Below are positions 34,756 through 45,730 of a stretch of DNA of 64,000 nt, piece after piece. Source of the stretch: Blepharisma stoltei. Its lineage: Eukaryota > Ciliophora > Heterotrichea > Heterotrichida > Blepharismidae. The notes under the pieces are model-generated. The model did not search any database and was not told the origin of the DNA. It saw only the letters and a list, made by a program, of their open reading frames with translations. How positions within the stretch are numbered: the first letter of the stretch is position 1; each line of letters begins with the position of its first letter. The stretch is taken from contig CAJZBQ010000004.1 of assembly GCA_914767885.1 (NCBI GenBank), positions 248,001-312,000 of the forward strand, written 5' to 3'. Both the position numbers and the translations under genes were made by a program.

Positions 34756-35445
34756 TTATCTAAAGAATTGTTCTAGGTTTCTTTGGTATTGAGGACTCAT
34801 AGTAGGATCAGATTGTGTAGCTGCCTTTAGCATCAGAGGGTTAACGTAAGAGAGATCTGGAACATCTTTTCGCAAAGATGCAGCTATTGACTCTTGGGCT
34901 TGAAACATGTTTTTCTTGTCATAAAACTCTTTGAGAGAGCTGTTGCTTGGAGATGGAGACAGTTTATCTCGTCTGACAATAGTGTCTAATGGATCAACTG
35001 AGAAGTTTACATTATATTTTTTCTTTTCTCCTGTTAGTGGGTCATTTAATTCATCCCTGACTCTATTTTTAAAATATCTAGGCTCTTCATTGAGAACTCT
35101 TGGGTTCTGGCTAAATGAATATTGACTTGCCGATTTATTTAGGCCTTGATTTTGATTGACGCTCAGATTAGCTGTGCTTGCAAATATATGTGATGGCCGA
35201 TTAAAAGCATAAGAATATGCACGCCCTGTAATAGGGTCTTTAAACTGCTTTTGGCTTCTAAAAGAAGTAGAATTCATTGATGGAGGGACTGGACCTATAT
35301 TTGAATATATTTTGTTTGCATCTCGGAATATTGCATTATTATAGGTTGTTTTTGGAGGAGAGTTCGGAGGAGAATAAAAGGTTTCATGAGTAAGAGGATT
35401 GTAGTCATTGAGTTTTGGGCTTGATTTTGTATAATAAGTTGTCAT
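34756..35445 (-). CDS. Hypothetical protein
   Basis: A 229-residue open frame from MTTYYTKSSPKLNDYNPLTH to SPQYQRNLEQFFR and TAA. It is low in hydrophobic clusters and rich in Asn, Pro, Ser and Tyr. The repeated phrases FKDPITGRAYSYAFNR and LNDPLTGEKKKYNVNF suggest two copies of a short (D-P-x-T-G) motif, of the kind seen in small ciliary microtubule-binding proteins (inference only). It is convergent with the RRM gene and lies about 30 nt from the end of STT3, in the same orientation. Confidence 0.6.
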   Translation of the reverse strand: MTTYYTKSSPKLNDYNPLTHETFYSPPNSPPKTTYNNAIFRDANKIYSNIGPVPPSMNSTSFRSQKQFKDPITGRAYSYAFNRPSHIFASTANLSVNQNQGLNKSASQYSFSQNPRVLNEEPRYFKNRVRDELNDPLTGEKKKYNVNFSVDPLDTIVRRDKLSPSPSNSSLKEFYDKKNMFQAQESIAASLRKDVPDLSYVNPLMLKAATQSDPTMSPQYQRNLEQFFR

Positions 35446-35473
35446 ATTTATTAGTAACTGCTATTAAATATAT

Positions 35474-38410
35474 TTATTCATCAATTGGCCTTATTTTTAT
35501 TTTTGTTAAATTTTGCTTTAATAATACATTTTCTGATAACTCTGCATATGAGCTCCTTGACCTCTCAAACTCTCGAAATTCTTCAGGCAAAACTTCATAA
35601 ATCCTGACAATCCAATGCAAGGAAGTATAAACTTCTTTCAAGTGTTTTAATACAAAATCTTTGTCGCCAATATGGACCCTTCTTGCAGTGTCATATCCTC
35701 CGACTCCTCCAAATCTGTAATATGATAATTTATACATTAAGCTGTCTTTCATTTTTTGCGTGACTTGGCTATCAATCCTATATACACCATCAGCTTCATA
35801 ATCTTCTTCTTTTATTTCAGGATAAACTCCAGCAGCAATTCTTACCATCCATAAAAATTTATTTATATCGTCGCTCGAATATGCGCTATATCCGCCAAAA
35901 ATTACCAGCACGTAATTAACGTCTAATTTTCTTAAATAAAAAGCTGCATCTTCTTCATCACAGCCAAAAATCATCCCTACAGTCGCAATATGAGAGTTAT
36001 TTCAGGTATTATTGTCAACTAGAACAGTTCGGTTTCCCATGCCTGTTATTTGGTAGCCATAATCCCACCATGACATTATATGTGAATTTTCTTTTGTATT
36101 CATCCTCAGCCAATAGTATGCTTCTCTGAAATCATCAATGATTATTTTTTCACCATTGTGCTGATAGGACATAACAATTGAAGGCGAAGAGTAGCCTTCC
36201 GCAGTAGCCCAAACAGAATGATAGATATAATTACTAATAGCATAGCCAATTAAAATTATCAAAATAATAGATATTTCTATTGGGATGCCATAGCGTGGTC
36301 TAGCAGCTTTAGCATTCTTTCTTGATTTAACATACTCTTGCCATGATTTATAATTCGTTATATGCCTTACAAATTTATAAATAGTTTCCGATACCCCTAT
36401 CCCTGATAAAATACAAAGCGCAGGAGCAAATACTAGCAGCAGTCTATTCATAACTGACGCAAAATAAGCAGAGAGCACCCCATATAAAGCCAAAAACAGT
36501 TTTCCTTCATTATATTCAACCAAACAAAAATAAAGCCCAATAGGTGCTAAAACCAGTAATAAATGCAAGTCAAAGAAAAACAGCGCCCAAGAAGTTGGCT
36601 GGTGTTCAGAGACTGATGCAATAATCGGAATAAACTTCGACGCATAAGTAGGATCCAGAAGACTCAAACTTCTCCCACTTCATTTCATTTTCCCTGTAAG
36701 CATAGCAAATAACGCAAAAATCACAATTAAATTCAGCGTGCCTAAAATCACAAATTTTTTCAAATTGGAAAATCTTTTTTCGCCGATTTGGTTTTTTATT
36801 CATTCACAGAACATATAAACATTCATAAATACAAAAACGGTATGTGAAGCTAAATGCTCTGAAGAAGTAATGGCTTGAAACCCTACAAAAGGAATTTGCA
36901 TGGCTAAGATGCTCCCTAATATGTGGAATGTGCAGTATGTGATGTATACGTTTGTGGTAAGTCTTCCTATTAGTATTAAGCCGACGATAAAAATAGGTAT
37001 AATATTTACTATAAATGAGTACCCTCCCCAGGATGCAACCATATAGAATAAAGCTAAGGATGCAAGTGATGACCAAAACAGTGACCCCTATATGTAGTTT
37101 ACAGTATTAAGTGCTTTAATGAACAAATAAAAAGTAAATACCAATGCAAAAATGGCGATTGCTTCATTGTCATAACTTCCTGCGACTGATCTTGATATAT
37201 AGGATGGCACGACACTTAAAAATAAAGCTGTAAATAATCCTGACTCGGATTTTCCAGTGATTTCTTTAGTAATCATATATCCTGTCAAAGAAGTAAATGC
37301 AGAAAACACAGGAGCAAGAAAAACACATATATTTCTGATTTCAATCGGGAACCCTAAAAAAGTCACCATTAGTTTAATGAGATGGGAAGTTACCATGATG
37401 CCAGGATAAATTGTGCCTCCGATAACTCTTCCGAGTGGGAACCAGGATTCATGATCAAATCAATTTCATAACTCGTAAATGCCATTTTCTGATAAAAATC
37501 TGGTCGTTCGGTAGTTAAATCAAGGGTCAAATTCGTGGATGATGCTTTCATAGCGAATAACCTGAATTTAAAGTTACTGAAAAAATACGAATTGAAAACT
37601 CAATTATATATAAAAATAAAAAATATCGTCGGAATAAGTTCGCTTTGAGACTTTTACCATCCTCAGGCAATTTTATTATAGAGTTCGATTTTCCTTGTGG
37701 CCCTTTATCCAGTTATGCCAGGAACGCTTAGCGAATAGGCTAGAGCAGCTGGTTATTTTTTGGAGGCATAGAATTTTACTGCTTGCTATTCCCGAGGAGG
37801 GAGATCCTTAATTCACTCTCCCCTCTCCACAAAAAATTTTGTTCGCTCAAGAAGGGGGTTAAGTTTTTTTTTTCTCGAAATTTAAAAAATTCCATATTCG
37901 AAATAATTTTAAAACAAATATTCATTTAATTTGTACAATTTATGTCTAAAATGCAAGATATTTAAAATTAAACAGAATGAGTGAAAGGTTTCATTATAAT
38001 AATTGCTACTTGTATATCAAAATAATTTTTCTTAAAAATTTTTGTTCTCTCATGGGGTTATATGCCAAAAAATAGGGATTTTCCAATGGTTTTGTTCGCT
38101 CAAAGAGGGGGAGAAGTTAGGCGGAACACAAGCGGAAGGCGAGCAAAAGCAAGGCAGCTGGGTCTCTAGGTTCTATGACTAGACGACGGATGTTTTGTTT
38201 AGAAATGCTCTATGCTTGATACAGAAGACAGCCTTTGACGTCACAAGATTGGCTTTAAAGGGGCGTGCTATGATTTAAAATCCTGAGAATCTTGTTAAGC
38301 ACTAATTAACAAAGTACGTAAGAAAACCCAATTAAACAGATAGCCGCTAGGATAACTATTTTTAGGGCTGGAGCGTATCTTGACAATTGTTTCACAAAAG
38401 TTGTCTCCAT
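35474..38410 (-). CDS. STT3: STT3-type oligosaccharyltransferase catalytic subunit
   Basis: Segments 38332-38410, 37578-37603, 37103-37561 and 35474-37087 sum to 2178 nt, 725 residues, ending TAA. It starts [19 protein letters not shown] and contains the STT3 N-terminal signature ([20 protein letters not shown]) and GGTIYPG. About a dozen membrane helices follow, with the catalytic WWDYGYQ motif in the C-terminal lumenal part. It transfers lipid-linked glycan to Asn in the ER. Two introns (15 and 16 nt) and a 728-nt composite insertion near codon 26 interrupt it. Restoring [13 protein letters not shown] gives the same spacing as yeast STT3 from the first helix to the signature, which supports the junction. 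Confidence 0.88.
37088..37102 (-). other. 15-nt intron in STT3
   Basis: Minus-strand GTAAACTACATATAG. Confidence 0.9.
37562..37577 (-). other. 16-nt intron in STT3
   Basis: Minus-strand GTAACTTTAAATTCAG. Removal joins IRIFS to [11 protein letters not shown]. Confidence 0.88.
37604..38331. mobile_element. Composite insertion in STT3 (SINE-like unit carrying a MITE)
   Basis: Flanked on the minus strand by TAATTGGGTTTTC (5' copy, ending at 38322) and TAATTGAGTTTTC (3' copy, ending at 37594), a 13-nt duplication with one mismatch. The outer parts are GC-richer unique sequence. A family A MITE sits in the middle. Removal of 728 nt restores the STT3 N-terminus. Confidence 0.78.
37816..38116. mobile_element. 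Family A MITE nested in the STT3 insertion
   Basis: Left flank TCA, right flank TTA; termini CTCTCCCCTCTCC with hairpin at the left and GAGGGGGAGAAG at the right; family A body. It lies wholly inside the larger SINE-like insert, so that insert must have been present first. Confidence 0.8.
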
Positions 38411-38709
38411 ATTCTAATAAAATATGTCCATCAGAATATTTTAAATTGACTCTAATCTATAAAAATAAGTTTAATTAAAATCATATTGGCAAACACACAC
38501 AGAAGGGAATATAATTAAAATTAGAAGTCTTTGAAAATCTTAATAGTCTAATAACATCGTATATTGAATCCAAATTGAATTTTAATTATATCTAACTTAA
38601 TAGCATTTATTACCAGCAGCTTGCCACAACAATATATGGCATGCAAAAAGGAGAAATTTATTAAAAATGAATAAACAAAACATTGCGATAAATCTGCATT
38701 ATGGTTAAA

Positions 38710-39771
38710 TTAGCTTTTATCATCTATTTTGATTAATTGCAATTTTAAATCTTCAGATAATATGAGCTGCTCTGTAGGTCTTTTTTTATTGATTTTTGAT
38801 AATAAAGAAGGGATAAAATATCCAACAACAAAACCTGCTAGAAATCTGCTAGCACAGTATAATATTATTTTCACAAAATCCAAAGCTATCATCCCAACTA
38901 TTTTCTCCACACCAAGAATTACTGCCGCAAGAACTGCAATCCCGATTATTGAGATAATAAAATTATCTCTTGTGAGTCCACTATAAGTTCGCATATCTCT
39001 AATTTTATAATATCCTAATAAAAGCCCAGCTATTGCAAAAGCTAAAGTTGTGTCTGTAAGATTTTTGAATAGTGCATCTTTACTAGTTAAGTCACGGTTG
39101 CAATCATTTTTGAAGTTAATTGTCCAGGTTTCATCTCATGCTGGATTCCTAAATAAATAAAGAAACACTGCTACAATCACAAAGAAAACTGCTGAAACAT
39201 TGACTATTATGACGTGTTTTATATTTTTCATCAATTTATTCATAAACCTTTCAACAGATGTTCTCATCAGCAAAGCTGATAAAAATGCTGCATATGAATA
39301 TCCTAGGACTACTTGGAAATAAAAATGAACGCCTAAATAAGTTCTATCAACCCCTGTAATTAAAATCGCAAAAATCAATAAAAATACTTTTGTTATAATA
39401 TTTTGGCCATTCTTTAGCCAAAAATATCCAAGATAAAAAATGATTGCTCCCCCACTAAAAGTGTGTCCAGAGGGTGCACCGAAGTCTGTGTGGCATTTAA
39501 TCGCATTAATTTTCGAATATTTCCACAAAGGTCTCGGATGACAAAAACACATTTTAAAAAGCGACGCCAAACAAGCTGCAAAAATTCCAGCAGTAAGTCC
39601 CATCACTCCTAACTTCCTATTTCCACAAATATATATAATCGCACTAATAAAAATAAATATCCCAGCTGTAATAATTTCTAAAGCCTGAAAAATAAAATTT
39701 CAAAATGAATTGCTGCCTCCTTGTAATCACTCAATAAAGTCTGCGCTTGTGTCTTCTAATAGATCTTCCAT
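38710..39771 (-). CDS. PAP2-superfamily membrane phosphatase
   Basis: A 353-residue open frame from MEDLLEDTSADFIEWLQG to IKIDDKS and TAA, with TGA as Trp at several sites. It carries the three PAP2 motifs: KMCFCHPRP (KX6RP), APSGHTFSGG (PSGH) and DRTYLGVHFYFQV (R-x5-H). About eight or nine membrane helices are seen. The expected activity is dephosphorylation of a lipid phosphate or sphingoid phosphate in the ER or plasma membrane. The substrate cannot be told from sequence. It is divergent from the kinesin gene with about 90 nt between start codons. Confidence 0.85.
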
Positions 39772-39863
39772 ATATACTTCTAGCAATGTACAGACCACGG
39801 CAATCCCACCAGTTATAATGACAGCCTTCATACTGTGTAATTGTTTCAACTTAGTCTGGATAA

Positions 39864-42147
39864 ATGGAAGATCAAGGTCCAAAAGAAGAACATATTACAG
39901 TCGCTGTAAGGATAAGGCCTTTTGTACCAAGAGAACTTGCTAATGGGATCTCATCAGCATGGGAGCTCCCAGGACCGACTTCCATAAAAGAAGTTACTGG
40001 CCAGCGTTTTTTTGTGTATGACCGTGTATATGAGCAACATGTCTCGACTGAAAAAATCTTTGATGAGCAATGTGAAAAAATCATATGAAAGCTTATGGAA
40101 GGGTTTAATGGGTGCATTTTTTGCTATGGGCAGACTGGGAGTGGAAAAACATTTACAATGCATGGATCAAGGAAAACCCAGCCTGGGTTTGTCCCACTTA
40201 CTATTGATACGATTTTTGCTTATATTCAGCAAACTCCTGATAAAGAATTTTTAATAAGATGCTCTTATTTGGAAATTTATTGTGATTTAGATTGAAATAT
40301 CTTTAAAATATAAAATTATGAACAATAGGCAATGCTTAAGTTAATATCAATTTTATGAGTAATATAATGAAAATATCAATGATCTATTGAACCCAAATGG
40401 CTTAAACCTGCAGGTACAAGAAGACAAAAAGGTAGCCTCTATTATAGAACGGTATCAAAATTGTGGGAGCTACTGAAGAAGTTTGCAGCTCCATAAACCA
40501 AGTGAATTCGCTGCTTTATCTAGGAGAAACACATAAACAGTTTGCAAGCACTGAGTTCAATTCAAGAAGCTCAAGATCTCATTGCATGTAACAAAAATTC
40601 AGATTTCGAATAATCGTGGAGTCTAAAAGTCGAGATCCGAGGCTAAAGAATCTTAACATGGCTACATTAAATCTTATTGATTTAGCTGGAAGCGAAAGTG
40701 CTGCTGTTCATGGACCCACAGCTTCTTTGAACCGTACAAGAGAAATGAAATACATTAACAGGGTAATTTATATATAGAGTTTACTTACACTAGCCACTGT
40801 CATCATGAGGCTCAGTGATAAAGCAAACTCAATTCCAGTCCCTTATCGAGATAGCAAACTAACCAGGCTTCTTAGGCCAGCCTTAGAGGGCGAATCAAAA
40901 GTTGTCATTATCTGCAATATATCACCAAGCATTGACTCTTATGATGAAACTTTATCAACATTAAAATTCGCCCAAAGAGCTAAAAAAATCAAACAGACTA
41001 TCAAAAAAAATGTCGTCCGTGACAGCAAAGCCTTGATCATGAAATATGAAGCAGAAATTGAGAAACTCCAAGAAAAGCTGACCCCCCATTTAATTGGAAC
41101 AAAATATACGTAACATTTCATTTTTTTTAGCCTAAGCCTTTAATAAAAACAAAATTAGAAAATTTTATAGTTGAAAATACTAAATTTAATAAAGTTAGTT
41201 TTAGACCTAATTTAATGTAAAAAGTGCAAGTAGCATGCTATTTAAACAGTTTTCACACTGAATCGATTAATTTTTAAATCAATTCTTCATTTTTAGAATT
41301 TTTTTTAAAAAATATTAACTTCTCTTTAAATTGGAACAGGACTTTTTTGTTCTAATTTAAAGATGGGACAGTGAGAGAAATGGAATCAAAATTCAAAGAT
41401 GAAGCAGAAAATCAGTCATTAAAAGACGAAATCTGGAAAATGTCAGAAAAGCTTATGATGATACAAGATGAAAAAGAAATGCTCGATGCCAAGCTCGAGA
41501 CAACTTTTAAAGAGAAATTGCAGCTGCAGTCAGAATTAGAACGATTGCGAGCTATGATTTTGGTATCTGAAAATATTAACAAAGCAGATATTTTGGAAGA
41601 TGAATTTGTGGGTGCAGATAAGAAAAATCAAGAAAGAAGAAGACTGAGGCTGAGCATTATGAGAGATGGGCCACTTACTTTTGAAGAAAAAGAAGCAGTA
41701 GTGCATGAAATCCAGCATGAAGAAGAAAAAAGAAACCATACAGTTCTAGCAGATATGAAAGCCCCTGAGGTGGATTTGCATTCTCTTTCAAGAAGAGAGA
41801 CAAATTTATTGGATGGAGTTGAGAGAATCCCTGAGATTTTAGAGAAGCAAGAAGAAATACCTGTAAATAGGTTTTCAATTATGATATCAGACAATGACCC
41901 TAAACTCGTAAAACTGCGAGAAGTTGCAAAGCAAGCTGATGAAGGCGTATTAACTGGACCAAGTCGTGCTGATCTGTTATTGGTGATTGAAGAACAAGAT
42001 AAGCTTAATTCAAGGCTGCAGGGTCAGCTGGAAGAAAAGGATCAACAAATTTCGATCCTTAAAGATGAGTTGCAGCTATGTAGGAACAACTTAATATCAA
42101 TGCAGAAACAGCTTAAAGAATACAAAAAAAAGGAAATGTTAAATTAA
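39864..42147 (+). CDS. Kinesin motor protein (kinesin-7-like), with two IESs and three introns
   Basis: Segments 39864-40280, 40366-40431, 40448-40587, 40603-40762, 40778-41081 and 41375-42147 sum to 1860 nt, 619 residues, ending TAA. N-terminal motor domain: VAVRIRPF, the P-loop GQTGSGKTFTM, switch I FNSRSSRSHC, switch II LIDLAGSE, and the helix PYRDSKLTRLLRPALEGES. The neck and a coiled-coil tail follow (MESKFKDEAENQSLKDEIWK, VIEEQDKLNSRLQGQLEEKD). The N-terminal motor and loop features suggest kinesin-7/CENP-E type, but the tail is short. The role is plus-end microtubule transport or chromosome movement (inference). Without removal of the IESs the motor is cut inside the LEIYNENINDLL element. 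Confidence 0.85.
40281..40365. other. Short IES (85 nt) in the kinesin motor domain
   Basis: Bounded by TAT (40278-40280 and 40363-40365). No clear inverted repeats. Removal restores LEIYNENINDLL, a conserved kinesin segment, which fixes the junction. Confidence 0.88.
40432..40447 (+). other. 16-nt intron, kinesin intron 1
   Basis: GTAGCCTCTATTATAG. Confidence 0.85.
40588..40602 (+). other. 15-nt intron, kinesin intron 2
   Basis: GTAACAAAAATTCAG. Removal gives SRSHCIFRIIVES. Confidence 0.92.
40763..40777 (+). other. 15-nt intron, kinesin intron 3
   Basis: GTAATTTATATATAG. Removal gives YINRSLLTLATVI, the expected kinesin sequence. Confidence 0.92.
41082..41371. mobile_element. Family B MITE-like IES, TGA-flanked, in the kinesin gene
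   Basis: Bounded by TGA at 41079-41081 and 41372-41374. The TIR is like CCCCCCATTTAATTGGAACA with an inverted relative at the right. The body (inverted GTTTAAATAGCATGCTACTTGC) matches 160-340 and 43190-43412. Removing 293 nt joins EKLQEKL to REMESKF. Confidence 0.88.
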
Positions 42148-42428
42148 TTTACTATATTAAAGGTAAATTTTATAATTATAGCGATTCTATGTTGAAAATA
42201 TCAATAAGATATACAGAAACTCCAATCATTTTGATCAAAGGAAATAAAACAATAAGAAAAAATAAAAGTTTTATGGCATTTGCTAAAAGAAGTCTTTTCC
42301 TTTTAAATCGAAAACCTAAATAATATCTCTTGGTCCCGTATTTATATTGATTTAAGCATACTATAAATGTCTTCTCAATAAATTAATTAATGAATATATG
42401 CAATTTATTTCTTTTATAAATATAAAGA

Positions 42429-44425
42429 ATGGAATCCAAAAGTTATAAATGGCTTCTGACTCAATTAGTCAACCGAAAACTACCTCTTAAGATCCTTGAG
42501 GCTGGGATATGCCGAGGAGATAAGCTAACTGACTGATTCTGCACAGATACAAATGGAATCGTTACAAAAAAATCCACAAAAGTAATAAACCGCACCAAAT
42601 ATCTCCTGATCCACTTTTTAAACGCTTGCGTACCTATGCTAGAGCAATATATTCCAGATAAAGTCATCTGCTATTTATATCACACAGACGGAAAACGTAT
42701 AATTCTTGCAAAAGAAGTTATTGAGTTGGCCGAAAATCAACTTCATGGGCTGCAAGTAAGAAGCATTCATATATACATAAAATGGCTGGAGATGAACAGC
42801 CTGCCCTCTCAGTGGCGGGCCCTTATGTGGTTTTTGGGATTCAGTTATGTCTAGCGATATTCAGAAACCTCAAATTGAGACACTTGAGACTCTTTTACAG
42901 GAATTGAGAGCCTAAGCTTAGTGCACTTACTTCATCTCTTTTTCAACAGCATCTAGCCATTGGGAACCCATTATTAAGGCGACTTATATACTCAAACCGC
43001 TTGGCTATTTCCCCTAAATAGTGAAACTGTTGAGTTTTTTTCTTTGGGAATCAAGGAAAAGTGGGAGGCAAATTAGACAGTTGGCTGGCAATAGCAAGGG
43101 AGCTTTCAGTAGAAAGTGGCCCTCATTGTTGGCGTCAAATAGGTAACGTCTTGAGGAGGAAAAGGTGATGGCCAGCAATGTCCTTTATTGAATACAATCT
43201 TTTTAGATTTTAATATATTTATATGAAGAATTAACTCAAAAAAGTCGATTCAGCTGAAAACCGTTTAAATAGCATTCTACTTGCGCTTTTTCCATTTAAT
43301 AATAATAAACTAATTTTTATAAAAATTAGTATAAAATTAACAATTGGAAAAATTGTTCTAGATACCCAAAAAGTGAAAATTTTACTTTTTTTCAATTAAA
43401 GGAGGGGAGTAAGAAGCATTCATATGGCTTTGGTAACTGCTAAATCTACTGATAAAATTTATAAAATCAAAGCTTGAAACGAACAAGGAGAACTCCATAC
43501 AGAACTTTTATATGGAAAATTCATTAGAGAAGATGGAGAAGTCGCTCGTGATGTAATAATTTCTGAAAAAGCTATGTGGCTTACCATGTATATTGCAGAG
43601 ACTGTCTATCATACTTATTGCCAGTTTATTGAGTCATTGAAGTATGAGATGGTTGTGGACCAATCTTCCCAATTGTATTTATTAAATATAACCGAATTAG
43701 CTTTTCACCAGACCACAAGTCCAAGCCTAAATAATGACTTTAGACTAAGGAAAAAATCGTTTCATAGAGCAATGCCTGAAGAAGAGGAAAGCTCTGAAGA
43801 TTTGACGGATGAAGAAGTTCACAAAGATGAATTAGAGTCGAGAAAAACCCCTTTGATTGCGTATGTGCTCAAAGATTTTACCAAAAAAGCGAGGGTTGAC
43901 CAAAATAGGTTTAAGATTTCTCTAGAGCGAGAGCCAAAACGAAACAGTCCAACTTTTTTAAGTATGGTGGCTAACACAATTGACAAAGAAAGAAGAAGAG
44001 AAATTAACGCAAAAATGTTTGCGAAAAGCAGACTCGAAGTAGTTAAGCAGCGATCCTTAAGCAAAAGGAGAATTTTTCATTTGAACTCACTAAAATCACA
44101 AAGTAAATTATCTTCAGAATCACAAAATATTACAAATTTAAAGGATTTGCTATTTTACCTTGAAAAAACTCGACCAAAAAATTGGATTAAAGACCAGCCG
44201 AAAGAATTAATTTTATCACCCGGATTAGATAAAAGAGGATACAGGACAGAAAGAAACTCCACAAATGTAAGTGACTTTAGTCCTCCGCCAACAGTTTCAA
44301 GGCACAGAAAAACTCAATCATCATGTAGCATATTAAAAACCGGCGAAGCTTTGAAGCTCTGACTAAATCAAGAAGCATGCCGCCTAGAAGCCAAACATTC
44401 CAGGCATTCTTCATCCTGCAAATAA
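42429..44425 (+). CDS. Hypothetical protein split by a 653-nt composite insertion
   Basis: Segments 42429-42772 and 43426-44425 sum to 1344 nt, 447 residues, from MESKSYKWLLTQLVNRK to SRHSSSCK and TAA. The N-terminal ~210 residues are compact and mixed in composition (LILEAG-like loop, YLYHTDGKRIILAKEVIELA, KAWNEQGELHTELLYGKFIR). The C-terminal half is basic and Ser-rich (SEDLTDEEVHKDELE, KRRIFHLNSLKSQSKLSSES). No family is recognised. The frame crosses the insertion only through the 18-nt direct repeat, which is read LQVRSIHM. Confidence 0.7.
42773..43425. mobile_element. Composite SINE-like plus family B insertion with 18-nt repeats
   Basis: Flanked by AGTAAGAAGCATTCATAT at 42755-42772 and 43408-43425. 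The left ~415 nt are GC-richer SINE-like sequence. From about 43190 to 43412 lies a 5'-truncated family B MITE ending GGAGGGGAG beside TAAG. The last AG of the MITE may contribute two bases of the repeat. Removing 653 nt restores the frame. Confidence 0.78.
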
Positions 44426-44571
44426 TTAAAAAATTCAAAAGATTCCCCTGTTTCCAAAATGGCAAAAAAACTCTCCTCTCCTATTGTGAATTCTATTTAT
44501 ATTTTATATTTATATTTGTGTTTTTTAAATTTCTACCGAACCTAATACAATCCGTCTACCCACTAAATTAC

Positions 44572-45346
44572 CTATTGGGTCTTATATAATTCCAAAATTG
44601 TTTGCACTGTCTCTTGATCTGCAACAATTTGCAACCCAAGCCCAAGGTAATTTGATGCCAAATACAAACAAGCTGCAGCGACATTTTCTGCATCTTTTCT
44701 TAAAAGTACTGATGTCCGAAAGCTGTCATTTGCAAAATTGTTTGCGATTTTAAGCAGATCTTGCTTGTTATAAGGACTTAGATCAAGGCTTGCCACAAAA
44801 CTGGAAATATGTGGATATGGAAGAGGAATTTCTACGTTAAAACAAATTGCTTCAAGAACTGAGAACTCGTATTGGAGCAAACTCTGTTTGAGCCCGACCA
44901 GCATAGACTCTGAAAGAGGAGGCACTTGAAGCCTTGGATTGAGAGAAATTCGAATCGCTGAGCGTTCTTCATAGAATTTCCTGCACACAACTTCAAGATG
45001 TCTTGGCTGTTCAAGAGCTTTTGATGCTAGGAAAAGGCAGGCTCCAGCAAGCAAAAGATTGTCCAACTTCATATAGCTGTTACTAACAGCGATCTAGGAT
45101 CAAAATTACTGTGTGAAAGTATAGTTGTGCAGTCGCCACACATGATTGGGAGAGGCGAAGCTTGATAGCCAAATTTCTGATGAATAGAAGTGATTGGATC
45201 AGGGGATCTGACACTGACTTGAATGGCTCAAGTCTTGGCTCCTTGATGCAGCTGAGAACTGAATCTGATCTCGCAAGTTCCATTTTTCTATTGTTAAGAA
45301 GGAAAAAAGCAAAATTAAAATTCGGGATTTTTGGGGTTGGGGCCAT
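44572..45346 (-). CDS. Cyclin (transcriptional L/T/K-like)
   Basis: Segments 45110-45346 and 44572-45093 sum to 759 nt, 252 residues, ending TAG. Cyclin box 1: LRLSQSCVATAQLYFHTIAV, then LLLAGACLFLASKALEQPRH. Cyclin box 2 follows (LLQYEFSVLEAICFNVEIPL, ENVAAACLYLASNYLGL). The spacing fits the family of transcription/splicing cyclins rather than a mitotic B-type cyclin, with no destruction box seen. It would activate a cyclin-dependent kinase. ATG at 45346 is the first, but MELARSDSV at 45283 is a possible alternative start. Confidence 0.8.
45094..45109 (-). other. 16-nt intron in the cyclin gene
   Basis: Minus-strand GTAATTTTGATCCTAG. Removal gives QLYFHTIAVSNSYMKLDN. Confidence 0.9.
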
Positions 45347-45730
45347 AGTTACAAGAGAAGAGGAAGAAAAGAATTTTATTGATTTTGCTACAAGAAAAAA
45401 AGCCAGTTTTGTTTGATTTTTGGATTTTGAGAGTAAATATGGATAAATGCTGGATTTTTTTTTAATTTAAAACTCGCAAATAGAGTACGTAAAATGAATC
45501 AGTGGATAATTTGAAAATGGAGAATTATATGAATTAATGGCTTTTTTGATAAAAATTGCAAATATAATTAATTTCTAAAGCATTTAATTATATTTTGGAT
45601 AAACAAGTGCATAGCTATAATCACAAGAACTTAAAATAGTCAATATTACAATAATTTAAGTAATCTAGTATTTTAAAAAAAGATTTTGGAAGTTTCAGTA
45701 ACTTCTTTTTATTGCAAAAGTAATAAGAAA
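45347..45730. promoter_or_regulatory. Divergent spacer between cyclin and hydrolase genes
   Basis: Contains both 5' regions. The open frame extends upstream of 45731 without ATG. Nothing else was recognised. Confidence 0.35.

Noticed and set aside
37562-38320. IES placed inside the STT3 16-nt intron at GTA
   Set aside because: It is frame-compatible, but drops the IRIFS residues that precede [11 protein letters not shown] in STT3 proteins.
38306-38410. A 34-residue single-helix protein next to STT3 (an Ost4-like subunit)
   Set aside because: Its helix fits better as the true N-terminus of STT3: joining at the 13-nt repeat gives the same helix-to-signature spacing as yeast STT3.
40281-40365. 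Treating the kinesin 85-nt insert as a long intron
   Set aside because: It lacks GT..AG ends, all other introns are 15-16 nt, and it is bounded by a TAT repeat.
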